A model generated the notes under the pieces. The model saw only the letters and a list, made by a program, of their open reading frames with translations. It was not told where the DNA came from and made no database searches. A DNA stretch of 64,000 bases from Euwallacea fornicatus (taxonomy: Eukaryota > Arthropoda > Insecta > Coleoptera > Curculionidae), in contig NC_089575.1 of assembly GCF_040115645.1 (NCBI RefSeq), positions 806,001 to 870,000 on the forward strand, read 5' to 3'. This document shows, in pieces, positions 45,951-59,400 of the stretch. Both the position numbers and the translations under genes were made by a program. Position 1 is the stretch's first letter; each line of letters begins with the position of its first letter.

Positions 45951-46510
45951 CATTCCATTTGAAATAAGCAAGATATTCCAAATCATAAGTGAGTAATCAG
46001 TGTTTTTGCTCACCCTGTATGTAAAATTTCAAGAGAACTGTTTTCAACTTGAAGAAGTAACTGTTGTTAAGACCTGCCGGTCAAAAAACGATAATTAATT
46101 CATTAATTTCACGTAGAAAAACGTTTTTTCTTGACCTTTAACATTTTTGCACTTCTCTAATTTGCTCAAAAAGTATTTGCTTCAGACTTATTTTAGTGTT
46201 ATACAAACTTCTACTACTTTTTTCTTCTAATTTCAAATATTTAAAAAAATATAAGGTGTTAGATTTAAAAAAACGTAAGTTCGCATTGTATCTTTTTTTG
46301 CGCACCCTGTATAGATGACAATATTTTTAAAATGCACCTTATAAGGTCGTACATATAAGTGTTGAAACAATTTTTCATCAAAACCATTAATAAAGCCATA
46401 ACCGTGCGAGGCGCCCTTATTGGACCACCCTGTATAATACAAAGATATGTCTGAAATTGTACTCGGCTTTCAGTTAGAACAGGAAAACGGGGTGGTTCCA
46501 TTTAAAAAAC
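45951..46510. mobile_element. Fragments of DNA-transposon ends
   Basis: Three CACCCTGTA-type ends in a row (near 46011, 46304 and 46427) are the outward ends of TA-target insect transposons. The intervening sequence is AT-rich and non-coding. Element borders cannot be set. Confidence 0.4.
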
Positions 46511-46785
46511 CAAAATTCGCAGTCGTATAGACTTTTTTATGAGTCGTGTATGCGCTGTGTGTTTTGAAAAGTTTCAAAAATGGTTAAAACGAAAATCGAC
46601 GTATCCGAATGTATTAACCAAAATGGCTGTATTCCACAGATTTTTGGTATGGTCAATAATAAATAATAACTCTGAATGTAAAAAATAACAATGACGCGGG
46701 CAACGTGGACTTTATCCCTCCATTTTTAGCAAATTAGGCACTAATTCATGGTGGCGAAACGGACGATGGCATCTTATGTCTCATA

Positions 46786-47771
46786 CAGGTTGTTTCAAAA
46801 TTAGTCTGCTAACTGCTTACTGTAGGTCCCTGTGACCAAAATAAGAAATAAAATTCATACAAACGCAGGACCGTATTCGCTTCCTGTCTGAAACACGTGA
46901 ATGATTAATCTTATTTTTTTAGAATTTTCCTAATAACTCCGTTCAAACATCAATTGTTTGTATGAAAATTGGAGAGCATAAAATAAGCGTAGAAACAGAT
47001 ATTTTAAGAGGAAAACTATTTTTAGTTTCACTAGGAGCATCCTTGTAGAGGTGACTCTGGACGTTTTAAGCAAAAAAAAACTGATAACAACTGGTTAAAA
47101 AAAAATTCAAAAGTCTTAATGCTTGATATTTCTGTGAAAAAAGAGTCTTTAATATTTTTCATAACAACAACCATTTGCAGAGAAAAAATAAATAAACTTG
47201 ACAATCTATAACTGGGAAATTGCATCAGTCATTCTTTGGCAGAACAAAAAAGACACCCTCACATGCATTTTTGCAGATTGAGCGGATTTTCAACTCCTTA
47301 TTTAACTGTTCTTTTATAAGTAACCTAATGTATTTAATTTAGTTTAGTAGTTTTAATAATAATTAGTTTTAAAAAAAATTTTCATGATAACGGTTATCGT
47401 TATAAAAAATGTTCAATAAACTTTTTTTTTTTTTTAAAGAATGGAGAGCATTCAGAAAATTATTATTATTTTTTTAACCAGTGGCATATCATAGTTTTTG
47501 TTATGGGTCCCACCAACGAGGACGCGCCTGATGAAATTTGAAACATCGTTTTTCCCCAAAACGACGCGTTTCTACGCCTATTTTATGCCACCCAATTTTC
47601 ACGAAAATACTTAATGCCGGATCTGATTTGTCAGGAAAAACTAAAAAATCACATTTTTTATCGCTCTCTATTTCAGACAGGAAGTGAAAATGGACCTGTG
47701 TCGCATTAGCTTTGTTTCCTCATTACGATCACAAGAATCCGCAATTAGCGGACTTGTTCGAAAACACCCTG
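46786..47771. mobile_element. 986-bp foldback element
   Basis: CAGGTTGTTTC at 46786 and AACACCCTG ending at 47771, with TA on both sides (46784-46785, 47772-47773). Arms of about 260 bp pair imperfectly, for example CGCTTCCTGTCTGAAA against TTTCAGACAGGAAG, and GCATAAAATAAGCGTAGAAA against TTTCTACGCCTATTTTATGC. The centre is AT-rich and non-coding. Confidence 0.8.
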
Positions 47772-47916
47772 TATATGCGCCGCTGGCATCAGCGCTTAAC
47801 GCACCTCTGGCGGCAAACTTGACGTCACAAGCGGATTTCTAATACACGGACATCTTTCATTACAAAAACGCCATAAATTGTTTGCTTACCCAGTTTTTCT
47901 AGATCGTTGGGCCAAC

Positions 47917-48210
47917 TCAACGGTGTAACAACACACTGAATGGTTTATTTACTTTGAGGAAAGTTGTTTGAAGTCCATCTTCACCTCGATGTCCTGCAGT
48001 ATATGAAAATCTGGCGTGTACATTTGTCATACTTGAGGCTAGTTTTTGAATGCAAAATTGCCTAAGGAGTGATTGCACCGACTCAAGCGGAAATTTGCGC
48101 CATCTATGGACGCTTTGGAGATTGAAATTTTCGGAAAGTTCATCAAAAGAGGTCTTCAGTAGAGGGCCATCTTTGGGCACAGCTGAAGGAATTGAATGCA
48201 TCTTTTTCAT
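47917..48210 (-). CDS. Hypothetical 97-residue frame
   Basis: Opens with two in-frame methionines (MKKMHS), has mixed composition with SVHRWRKFPLESVQ in the middle and no stop for 97 codons. No family is recognised and no splice context ties it to another exon. It may be chance. Confidence 0.18.
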   Translation of the reverse strand: MKKMHSIPSAVPKDGPLLKTSFDELSENFNLQSVHRWRKFPLESVQSLLRQFCIQKLASSMTNVHARFSYTAGHRGEDGLQTTFLKVNKPFSVLLHR

Positions 48211-49570
48211 CGCTGTTAATTCTTCTATAATATTCTATTAACGTTCCTATTTCAATGCTGTATAGTCTATGCTCCTCTGGTTTGCGATGAAATTAAGTTC
48301 TAATTTTGATGTTTATAGAAAATGTTTGGATTCCCGTTTGAGCGTCACTCAGGGAAGATAAGTATGGATAAAGGCGCCTTTGCCATACCATCACCTTTCT
48401 CAATAGATTTCGGGGAACGGTAGCAACTATTCCGGCAAAAAAGCACCCAGTTTATCAAATATTTGCCCCGCTTCAATAATTTAAAATTAGTGTCCGAATG
48501 TATTTTAATTGTCCGAAATAAATAACGACGTTTCGAAGGAGTCAAATGTTAAATATCTTAAATGGTTTGTGGTGATTAAAAATCAATGATGAAGATAGTC
48601 CAAAGTCGGCGCCTTTCAATAAATTAAGCGGTGGGTTTTGAAGTCGGTTTTATGGCTACCACTCGGCATTTAAGATTATAATATGTATGACATAATTCTT
48701 TGCGGGGAATTTTCTCTTTGAGAAGCCGATAGGTTCGTACGGATACGGGTACTGGTACCGGTACTTAATTCGGATCGCTTAAGCCCGTTGAAGCACTGAT
48801 CAAAAACTGGATCGCTTTTTTCAAATGTTGCTGCCTTCATTCAACCGATTTCTAAAACTCAACAATGGACCTGACTTAGGAACCACGAATATGAATAATT
48901 TCGATATTGAAATTTCAATAGTTTATTACCTTATTACTCCACGAAGGTTACCTCCTTCGCATCCTCCAGAGTTTAAGTTGTAATCGAATGCCGATGCTCA
49001 TAACTAAAAAAGGTATTAGTAGGAGCGATCTAAAGAGATGTTAATAACTAATACGAACGAGAACAAGTTAATTAACATAAATGAGAGATATAAATAATTT
49101 TCAAACAAAATCATCCGTTACTGAAATCAAAACCAAACGGCTCTAAATTTGTTTATTTAAACTCATTTGCCTTCGCTATTCGCATTGGCACTTGATTCAA
49201 GCAACTGTTCTCATCATGCTTTTCTAGCACACATACATGTATACGTACATATGCACGTACATAATTGAAGACACAGGGTACCTATAATGTACACACGTAT
49301 CGACAATAACCAGAGCCTATTCCGCCAATGGGGGCACCAAGATCAATGTGACAGCTTTTCTCTTTGTCTCAGCCCATACTATAAACAAAGACAGGGTATA
49401 GCGCTGAATGACATTGACACAGTGGTAACAAATAAGAGTTTTGACACCCAAAAAGCAGATTTTCTTCTTATAAATGGTGGGACGAATTGGTAGAATTTGA
49501 AAGTCACCAGAGGTATCGGCTTCAAATTGCATGTGCACACATCAAAATCCGTTAAGAGTACGCTTAAACA
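48211..49570. other. Intergenic DNA
   Basis: No gene or element recognised. Short overlapping frames near 49287-49538 are not persuasive. Confidence 0.4.
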
Positions 49571-50400
49571 ATTTATTTAGAACTATAAACATTTTGGTCA
49601 TGCCTATGACCATGCGTGCCATCGGCAGCCCGAAACGTGACGGGACGAAAGTTCCGAAGGATTTTATCGTTCGTGCGATAGGCCTGGCGGCCCCTTTTTA
49701 CGGCCAACCTAAAAAATGGCACTTCACTGCCGGCTACTTGTGTTACTCTCGGCCTGTAAACCAAATCGTCATCGTCGGCGCACCTGAACATGAATAAAGC
49801 AAGACAAAGCGCCAATTGCCCGAGTTGCCGCGGAGGCCTCGGGCCCCAAAGCCCCACGTGGTCCTCGGCGGTGTCTTTGATGTCGCTCGCCACTCGATAA
49901 GGATAAGTGCACGTTCACACTGCGCAACTCGCGATTGATGTGTTGTTTACCAACAAGTGGAGATGACCCCTTCTGACCCACAAGAAGATTGTCACTCATA
50001 TGGCACCATCCAGCGTCCGCTCGGACGGAATTGGGAATCGTTTCTTACCCCTTCTTCTGAAGCGTCCACACCACTTTTTGTTGGTTGAGCTGATGAGTTT
50101 GAGGTTGCTGCGGGAACGAACGTATCTCATTTGCGGGATGTTTTACGACCGGTTCGGCAATCGGCGACTTCAAACGCGCACGTTGTTTACATAATAGAGG
50201 TCCTTAGCAGCCGGAAACAATATGAAACAGGCGCAGCGCGGACATCAAAGGTTGCCGCTCCAGCTGCTTTCTTCTTCTTTCAGCCCTTGGCCCGTAAGCC
50301 AAGGCTCTCGAACCAGTGGCGCAACCTGCCTCTTCGGAATTCAACCACAAATTCAAGTACCGGGTAACAAGTTTTTATCCTCATTGCTACCTAAATTTTG
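49571..50400. promoter_or_regulatory. GC-rich island, possible enhancer or promoter
   Basis: About 800 bp clearly richer in GC and CpG than the flanks. It holds a CACGTG E-box near 49854 and two TTGTTTAC forkhead-type motifs (49943-49950, 50183-50190). Open frames on both strands show no protein family. A regulatory role is inferred from composition only. Confidence 0.25.
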
Positions 50401-50528
50401 GTAGTCGAGGCTGATTTCAAACGGAACTACCCTCCGTGGTATCACTACTATATGTACAGTGATACTCCAAGTTCACCCACGTGGACATTTGGATATATGG
50501 TATGATTTTTAGTAATCCGAAGGAGGTC

Positions 50529-50667
50529 ATTTGAGAATCAGGAGACACCTGCAAGTAATTCAGGGGAATCGTCTGCATCTACTGCCAAGCGTTATGTGGA
50601 ATTATTGCAACAATTAAAAGTAAAAAACGAAGATATTTGGTGACGTTTGGGTGTCAGATTCTCAAAT
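50529..50667. repeat. Inverted repeat around a small open frame
   Basis: ATTTGAGAATC then GAGACACC at 50529-50549 pairs with GGGTGTCAGATTCTCAAAT at 50648-50667. The loop on the + strand reads RRSFENQETPASNSGES and on to KRYVELLQQLKVKNEDIW before a stop. It may be a tiny transposable element or a structured RNA, or the loop may be a protein-coding relic. Confidence 0.45.
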
Positions 50668-50739
50668 TTGGATACTTGAATGTTCCCCGTGAATGACGCC
50701 AAGGCAGCCAAAGCGGTTCTTCCACCTCCAATAGCAATA

Positions 50740-50778
50740 AACATACGTACGTGTGTATGTATGTATATGTGTATATCT
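50740..50778. repeat. Imperfect GTAT/GTGT microsatellite
   Basis: ACATACGTACGTGTGTATGT followed by more TATG/TGTA units. Confidence 0.7.
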
Positions 50779-53700
50779 TACTAAAGAATAACGTGCTCTC
50801 TAATTGTATGTATCATTTGAACTTCGAAGTTCATTTGTGCGGTCAATTTGTTCATATGGTTATTTATTTATGTCCAGACTGGCGCTTGAACGATTCGTTT
50901 TACCCGAGTTTGCAAATCAAATTTACTATTGCGATTGTTATGTAGAACTCACTATTATTTTTATTACATATTTTACTATTATTGCTGTTACACGCTTTAT
51001 TGAATTCATGATATGCGAAAACAAATGTCATTTATTGTTATAAAAGTGGTACTGCATCGTCCCGGGACAGTTATGGCGTAGATAAGTAGGTACCTTAGCT
51101 TTATTTCTCTCCTCGGATTGAATGTTTATTCACAAATATCTCCATAAGGACTTATAATTTAAAGTTGCTCAATATGTTTAATAAGTTCGAGGCAGATTGC
51201 TCTTTTTTCCTTTAATTTTATTTTAAAATGCGTGAGACCAAAACCTATATTCGTCCTTTCTTAGATATTTTAATTTTAAAAAATGTATAAACTAATTCTT
51301 AAACGGAAATGGAAATGCCAAATGGAAAATATCGCGTTAACCCTGAAGGAGCTGCACTCGAACCCAAGGTGCGGAATAATCTTCCTCTTCAGAGGTAATT
51401 TCACGCTCAGAATCATAAAACTATAGGATGATATTTGCATTTTTTCTATAGATTTTTTAATGGCTTTTTTTTGTTGTTTTTGAAGATTTGTAATTAATTT
51501 TATTACCTTCTTTCGGGCTCATTTCCCTTATGGGGGCAGTCTACGAATAGCAAAGCAGTTTTTGTTCATTTTTAAGGCATATTTAAATTGTCAGTTTTTG
51601 TGGTCATTGGGACGGATTTTCAAATCTGCAGAATCACCCCGTACGAAGATTGTAGAGTGCAATTTTTGGTTGAATTTTACCAACTTGAATCTTGTTGAAG
51701 TAGTGTAAGCTTTAGAAGTAAAAATAATAATAGTTAATGTTCCCTTCCTCGTTTGATGAAAAGACCGCCAAAGCAGCTGTGCGATTCAGTCAACTGCTGA
51801 GTGGCCATTCTGCTATGATAAGAGAAAACCGTTTTTCGACAACTGATAAATTGGAGCTAGTTCGGTATTAAACGTCTCAACGAAAAGTTCACCAAATCGT
51901 TTTATTGTCATTTTACCTCCGTCACAATTCTTCACCCTTCCAGACCATATAAGTTCAACAAATCTTGCTCTGCTACCAAGGTAAACCAACCCGAATCACA
52001 GCGTCAAATTCAGGCACGGACCAGCAGGGCGTCGCATCGAACTAACGACAATTGAACCTTTTCAATTAAATTATATTGGTCGTGGGCAGACAGCTATATT
52101 GTCGGCTTTATCGCATAAGTCGTCATTAATTGCGATCAGGAAATACATGTTATTATTTTCGTAAAATAAACGAAATGTTTGATGATCATTTAGGGAAGAT
52201 TAATATCCGAATATCAAAGAAATTCCCTAATAACTTAACGACTGGTTTATTTTTTGCTGTAAAATTAATTCATTTCGCGCCACTTTAAATTATTCCGGGA
52301 CGTTTGAAAAATACACGCGGTACACATATAATAAACTGTTTATTCACGAAGGAAATGCACTATATTAGATTATGTTTACAATGTACTTATAAACGCAAAT
52401 AAAACAGAGGCCCACAAGTGAAACTCCAAAACAACTATCTCGCCTGTTTAAAAAGCCAAGATTTATACGCTCCCGAGGATAACTAACACTCTTGTTTGCT
52501 TTGGCTGATGCTAAATGCTTCAAAGGACGCCGAACTATTTCGAAAAATTCTGATCAAATTGATGATAATTTATCTTTGACGATAAATTAAGCAGGTAATG
52601 GGTATGATGAATGAGGATACCGAATCGAATAATTTGTCTGAAATTATTTAATTAGTGAGCGCCATTAACTTCCAGTAGGTAAGTCCTTGTATATGTCCCC
52701 TTGGCAGGTAATTAATAATATATTAGGCACGCGTTTAGCATAATGTTCTTCTTAATTGCTTTGGCAATTTTTCGGAAATGCATAGCTAATCCATTGATTT
52801 ATCTATTAAAAAAACATATCTTTCGCACCGCATGCCGCGAGGCAATTGAAAAATTTTCTACTGTCTTTGATCTGTTATCGAGCAACCGGAGGCTGTGTTT
52901 GTAATTAAGGCACCTAAAAGATTTCAGAATTAATAATATAATGCGAATTCGCAAAAGAGCGAAGCGGTTTAGATTTTCCCCTGATCAAAGTAAGTACAAC
53001 AATTGGACTGTGTAAATGTTTTGGATATAAATTAAGTCTCGGTGTTTATCCACGGTTTAGTCGCGATATTATTCGGATTAATAGTTTATTTGAATATGGT
53101 ACAAGTGGCAAAGAAAAATTCGGTCAAGATATTTGACCATACGCTGTATACCTAGTGCATGCGCAACCTCGTACGTTTGGGAGTTCAATACGTGTCCCGC
53201 CATCTAACGGCATCGGAACCTAACCGTTCCTTAGACGATATGGCCGCGACAGACGTTTCCCTGAAAATTTCAAATTTCCCGAGAAAACAAACTCACCTTC
53301 AATCTCATTGTTCATAATAATTATTTTCGACTATATTAAACCGGAGAAGTTAAATTTTTGTAATGTTCGTTAGTTTAATTATAAGCGACCTGCTGTGATT
53401 TAAAAGAAGATCAAAGGCGCCGCCGGCATCGGGTATATATTTTGAGCTGAAGCGCGCATTTTTGTTGTGTTTAATTTCTTCTTCGACGCAAATTACATTT
53501 AACAGAGCATGTTACATTAGAGGTATTCCGAAACGGTTACCAGTTGTTCTGTAAATAGCCCGGTGGTACCTGTTGGATATGTTATTTACGTTAAACGAGC
53601 TTAAAAACGCTCGGATAATTAATTCGATTCTTCTTAATGGTTCGGTGAACAGCCGGCATTTGAACAGGATTCGGCTATGATGGAGCTTAATCAAGGATAA

Positions 53701-55299
53701 AGGTCAATATCGAATGAAATCGTAAGAGATAGCTGTACGCCCCAGTTGTCCGAAACGTAAATTCAGTTTTATTGACGATAATCATTCCAGCTCTAGGATT
53801 ACCCTAAACGTTGGTTAAGGTTGATACGACAGTGTCTTGCTAATTTTCCCAAAATCGTCGTTTCTATGGCTCATAAACAAATGATCTTGTTACCACCAGG
53901 CCTTTGGTATGAAAAGGTTGAGAACCACTTTCAAACTTTACTGATTCTCTGTATTTAGGTGACCGATCATTTGCGAGCTGACGCTGGCAGAATCTATTTT
54001 TATTAGTTTTATGTCAAGAATATGCTCTTTACAAAAGAATATCTCTAAACATATTTTTGCAACCGCAATTTAGTGTCTTACTTGATGATATTGTCGAATT
54101 AGTGTCTACTTCCATAATGGATCGCGGAAGAAAAGATGCTAATTCCACAATTTCACCAAAGGACCATTTGGTTGCATGCTAAGAAATGCAGATTTTCAAT
54201 CACTGTGTGACGTCAACATTCCCAAGTGGCCCATTTTCCAACTTGACGTGTATATAAGCGCTACGAGGGATGATTTGTAAGTACTTGTATGATAGACGAT
54301 AACTGAAACGTTCAGGCGCTCCGTCTACTGAGAAATACAACTTACTCGGTGGTCACAAATCATAAATCGCTTTAGTTAAAGGGTGTTTATGAAAATAACT
54401 CGATTTATTTGTCGCCTAAATCATACTATGACGTTGGGTTGACTTCTGCATCTGACCTCGTATATTTGATTAGCTGCAGACAGACGTAATAGGCCTACCA
54501 TCCATCTGCCAGAGACACTCAGTATTACCGTATCACAGTAATATAAAAATTTAATTTTGAATGTGGAATAATAGAAAAAAACTTAATACCGTTTGCCGCA
54601 ACGTAAGTACGGAGAACATAACACCATAACACCATGGGATATCTGCTCTCTTATGTCCTGTTATCAAAATTGCTTCCGCTGTTGGAGTTGAATTGGCAAC
54701 TTGGTGAAATTTACAAGGGACGTAAGCAGGAGAAAAACAAATGTATAAGCTGATGTAAAACCACAAAAGCTTGTTGAACGTAATCCAAAATCCCTTTTAA
54801 AAACGCCTCCTGCCCTCACTTTAGCAAAGCAGTTCAAGACTAGCTAAGAGCATGAAGGTAAATTTGAAAAAATATCACCCAGTACAGTCGGCACATACGG
54901 AAAAATCGTAAAATTTTTCCTGTAGCGAAAGCCATTAAGGAACCCAATGTAAAAGTTATGAATACAGTGTGGTGTGTGTATAAGTGTAACAGACAATCGC
55001 ACACATAAAACACGTTTACAAGTAACTGGCGACAAGCTAGGGTTCGGGGAATCACAAGACTGCATAAAATACGATGTAGAAGTACAGCATACAGTCTGCG
55101 TAATAGAGATCAGTTAAGTTAAGTAGCCTACGGTGAAAAGGTAATTCGTATGATTTGTGAACTGTTTCGCTGCTAATGTAATAACCGATTGGGAACGACA
55201 TGGAAGAACATGACGAACCAATTAAAAAAAACGTAAATATTATCAGAGGATCTACGCAAAAACCTATGGGAATCCTAGTCAAAAAGGCAAATATTTTCA
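50779..55299. other. Long stretch with no recognised gene
   Basis: AT-rich. A TATATAAG box at 54251-54258 and a TATATATT near 53438 have no convincing initiator or exon after them. Short frames, such as 54551-54766 and 54840-55065, look like chance. Confidence 0.4.
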
Positions 55300-56462
55300 T
55301 GCAAATTGGACATATAATGGAAAGACATTAGAGAACCATAAAAAAATGGGATAAATACGAAACTACCATTAGTCTGCGCAATAAAACTCGTTCTGGATGT
55401 CCCCGAAAATTAACACATCTTAACATACACGATATAATGAGAGCGGTTAAAAAAGGTCCAAAAACCAGTGCAGTGCAATTAGCCTCGGATATGTGAGAAC
55501 AGAAGGGAACCTCTATAAATGGTAGTACTGTTCGACGAACCCCCAAGTCGCAAGGTTTTCATGGTCGTATATCCCGTAAAAATCTATCTATTACTGCTGA
55601 AAATTATGCCCCGAGAATAGTCTTTGTAAAAAAAATGATCAGAGCCTTTGAAATTTCGGGACATGATCCTTTTTACGGATTAAAGCAAATTTGAAATATT
55701 CAGTCAGAAAACAAAGGTCAAAAATACGGCGAACGAAAAATTCTGAGTTGGAACTCAAAAAGCTTTTGACTTCCGTCAAACGCGGGGATGGTGCCGTAGC
55801 GCTTTGGGGTGCAACGGCAGCCTCAGAAGTGTACATTTGAGTATTCCAAAAGCCAATTTACAGCCCAGTGTTGTTAAATTAGGTTTTACAGGGGTCATGG
55901 CTATTTCGACAAGATAATGACCTCTGACTGCCTATGTGGTCAGGGATTGTCGGTTGTACAATGCACCGAAACAGGTCGACACTTCACCCCAGTCCCCATT
56001 TGAGAATCATTGGGGGGAGTTTAGTACAGAAAGGTGCATTTTACACAAATTACAAGCGCAGCTTCTCTCAAAATTGTATTACTTGAAGCATGGGACACAA
56101 TTTCCCCGACTGTTACACAAAACCTAATTAATTCAATGCCCAGACAATTAAAATTTGTCCTTAAGGCCAATGGTGGGTCAACAATATATTAATTAACATC
56201 ATCGATGATCACAAGACGCTCTGTAACACGCCGATTTTTGAGATTGTGTACTGCCTTTTGCCTCTGCTTTAAAGCTCTCTGTTAGAAGATATCAATCTAG
56301 AATTCCTTACGTAATCTATGTTTATAGTTCCGAATGTTGTCATGTTTTTGTTTATCTAAATATACGATTATATTCTATATAAACTCTTCCTCTTAATTGA
56401 GTTTTTGTTGAAAACATTTTTTGTTCAATTTCTGGAAGTGCACTCACTTTTGTCACTGACCG
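55300..56462 (+). mobile_element. Degenerate Tc1-like transposon
   Basis: + strand N-terminal signature LRNKTRSGCPRKLTHLNI near 55373-55425, then SAVQLASD, STVRRTPKSQGFHGR near 55520-55565 and NYAPRIVFVKKM near 55600, with many stops. The right end TGCACTCACTTTTGTCACTG near 56440-56460 is a typical Tc1-type terminus. The left terminus is not found. Confidence 0.7.
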
Positions 56463-59400
56463 TACGTCGAGAGGCGCATGCGCAACTCGAACTACTTTAC
56501 GCAAGTATAAGTAAATATTGTCAAAATACAGTCTAACGGGCAGCTAACTTAAGTGACAATGTGACCATCCATCGCAAATGAAACCTGCGTAATGCTTAAG
56601 TTTCATAAGGCAACGGGTGACATCCAAAACTCCTTCGTCTTCAATTCGTGTATTTTGTAACTCTATAGTGCCTGTGACAATGTAGCAGTTATTAGCTATA
56701 ATTTTCTTAATTATGTAAGGACCGTGAGTATCAACTTTTTGTTAATGCCAAAACCGTCGTGTCTGCATTTGCAACCATCACATATTTTCCCACATGATAA
56801 ACATGGGAATTTTTACGGTGTTGATTCGAGTGTTGCCCGCTCTGAGCTTGATCCTTGACTGTATTTTTAGCAGTGCTGGTACGGAACTAAATAATGTGTT
56901 CTGAGTCAGCGTTTGATCTACAACTCCGAAAAAAATTTCAGGCCGCACAGAGTAGCGAGTAGAGATACCAGAGGAATATGACGGCAATTGTGACCGATTT
57001 TCGATATCGAACCTCGTTCGCTAGAAAGATATTTCTATTAAATTTCGATCTGACACAAACTATGAGCAACTTTTCAATTCCCGGTATTGTGATGGAGATA
57101 TGCCTCTCTAAGGGGCAGCATTCCAGACATGTTGGCATTCTACATAGGTATGAGGCTGTTTGATAGTGAAATACTCAGTATCAATCTTTGACCATTTTGT
57201 ACGTATACTTTCTGCCTCCATACCACATTTGTGCCTTATAAAATGCACAGATCTTGTGACAAGTTATCTAGAAAAAGAAATTATTAATGTATGAGATGCG
57301 TCCCATTCTCATTTCTTCAATACGCTATCTTTCAACAACACCGCATTCTTCGGAATTCGGGTAGCCATTATTGTATCGACCAAGGAATTCTTCTGGAAGA
57401 AGGGGCATCAATTAAAGGAATTGATATCCAGCATCTGTCTGTGTACCAATCAAATTAAAAACCATTCGGCCGCCTACATCTGGTTTTCAGATGCCAGAGT
57501 AAAGGAGGACGTCAGAGGTGCTCCTCTGTGCTTCATAGATACGCGAATCTACAAGAATATCTACTGGGGTAGTAACCGCCAAGTTCTTCAAATCCACTTG
57601 GTTAGGCTTTCCTTGAATACACACTGTATATTGTCTCATTTGTATTCGTCGAACGGGATTATTTGTTTAAGTATTGAGACTGTTTGTTTCGCCGATTACT
57701 GCGTCATACATCATATTCGGCATGGATTGAACTTTCCAAGATCGGTTCGAACTCCTGCTTTCTTTCGAGTTGTTCACGTCTTCTACAAGTTTAACCGTGA
57801 ACACGCCAAGAAATAACAATTTCAAGTAATATTGTCAGAACTGATTGGTCCTCTGGTCTCTCGTGCCTAAAGCGTACGGATTCTCAGTAATCCGTATACC
57901 CTCATCAACATGGGAGCCCCAACAACGATTTTTAATTCCTTTAAAGAAGTTTCAAGGGAGTGACCTCTTATAGAAACTTCACGCATATTTATTTATAAAA
58001 ATGGCAACGTTTTCGAAGAAAAAAATATCTTGAATATATATATGTAGGTATTTTCTAAAGTACACATCGGGTAGCCCAAGTTTCTATAAATTGACACTCC
58101 TCAGGACTGGCATAATATTCCATTGGCGTAAACACACGGTTTCTTGACCAATGATTTGGTGGATGATGCGCGAACGGCTCATCATTTGATGAAGAACTGT
58201 TATTCTCATCTCGAGTTTCTCTGTCGTCATTTTGATTTCTAAAAAATCATCAACTACATGACTAATTTTAGACAGTTGCCTTAGAAGTAATCCACACGCG
58301 TATGTGTCTATCTGCATTGTCAAGACCCAAATTGTCAATGACGTTTTGCAGTTATTTCTCGGTCAAAGGTTCTGAAAACAATATTTTTGTGCCTCAACAA
58401 CGCTGCAGTCGTGAAGCCCTAAGGATGAGAACCGAGGAGAGCAAAAACTACCAGTGATTCAACCCATTTCCAAGGCGTTAAATCGACACCGAATTACTGA
58501 TATTTTCCATTGGGACATGAAACGTTTCGAAAATGGGCATAAATTTGGTGATCTCGCCTCGCTACCTTTTGCTGCTTCCCTCATATCTTCATTAGTTAAA
58601 GGATTATACAGGAAATGTCAAGGAAGGGATTTTTCCAAGTCTGAATTTTGGAACTGGCATGAGCTGTGAATACGTTAAATAATGACATTATAAAAATAAT
58701 AAAAAATAATAATTATAAAAAATAACAACTCTCTAATCCCTGATTACCTCTCAGTAAAAGTTTAGAAGGATCCTCTTCGTTGGCTGATTATTCGGAATTA
58801 TTCACAATAAATTAGATTTCAACTAAGAGTTCGTTCTTATTTTGATCCGTTTTCATCTTCCATTTTGTCAAGCGTTGGGGTCAAAGAACGGTTAACCTAT
58901 TCAATTTACTTCTTTGCTCCTAGGGCTCCTTTGTAGCCTCTAAGACGTGTGTTTGGCCTGGCGTTAATCGTGATTTGTAAACATCGAATATTACACATGA
59001 AGTGCGCATCATATGGGATTTTTTTTTAAATTTACGAATTTAAGCCACTTTTGCCTCTGCCTTCGTCTTTGCTCCAAAAATAATCAGAAATAATGTTCAA
59101 ATCGAGAAACCACCACCAAATTGCGCGTTATTTTCGTAGGTGCGAAAAGTAATTTTATTTCACAAAATTTGAGAAAAAAATCAAATTAATGATTTTATAA
59201 CGATTCCGTCCATATTAATACAATGCAAGAAATCAAGAAAAACTAACTTCGAACAATCAATACCAAATACCATTGAGTACCATCATCAAATACCATTTGC
59301 ATATCTCAATTCAACCTTTTAACATAACTTAAGTTCGGAATTTTTAGCGCTTAGAGAGAATTAGGTGCAACGAATATGAATGGAAGTATGAATGTAAGTA

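Noticed and set aside
49573..49893. 106-codon - strand frame in the GC-rich island
   Set aside because: High GC lowers stop frequency; open frames occur on both strands with no family resemblance.
53436..53470. TATATATT box
   Set aside because: No initiator at the right distance and no exon-like sequence after it.
57421..57816. 131-codon + strand frame
   Set aside because: No motif, no promoter or splice context, and cysteine/histidine content without a zinc-finger pattern; likely chance.
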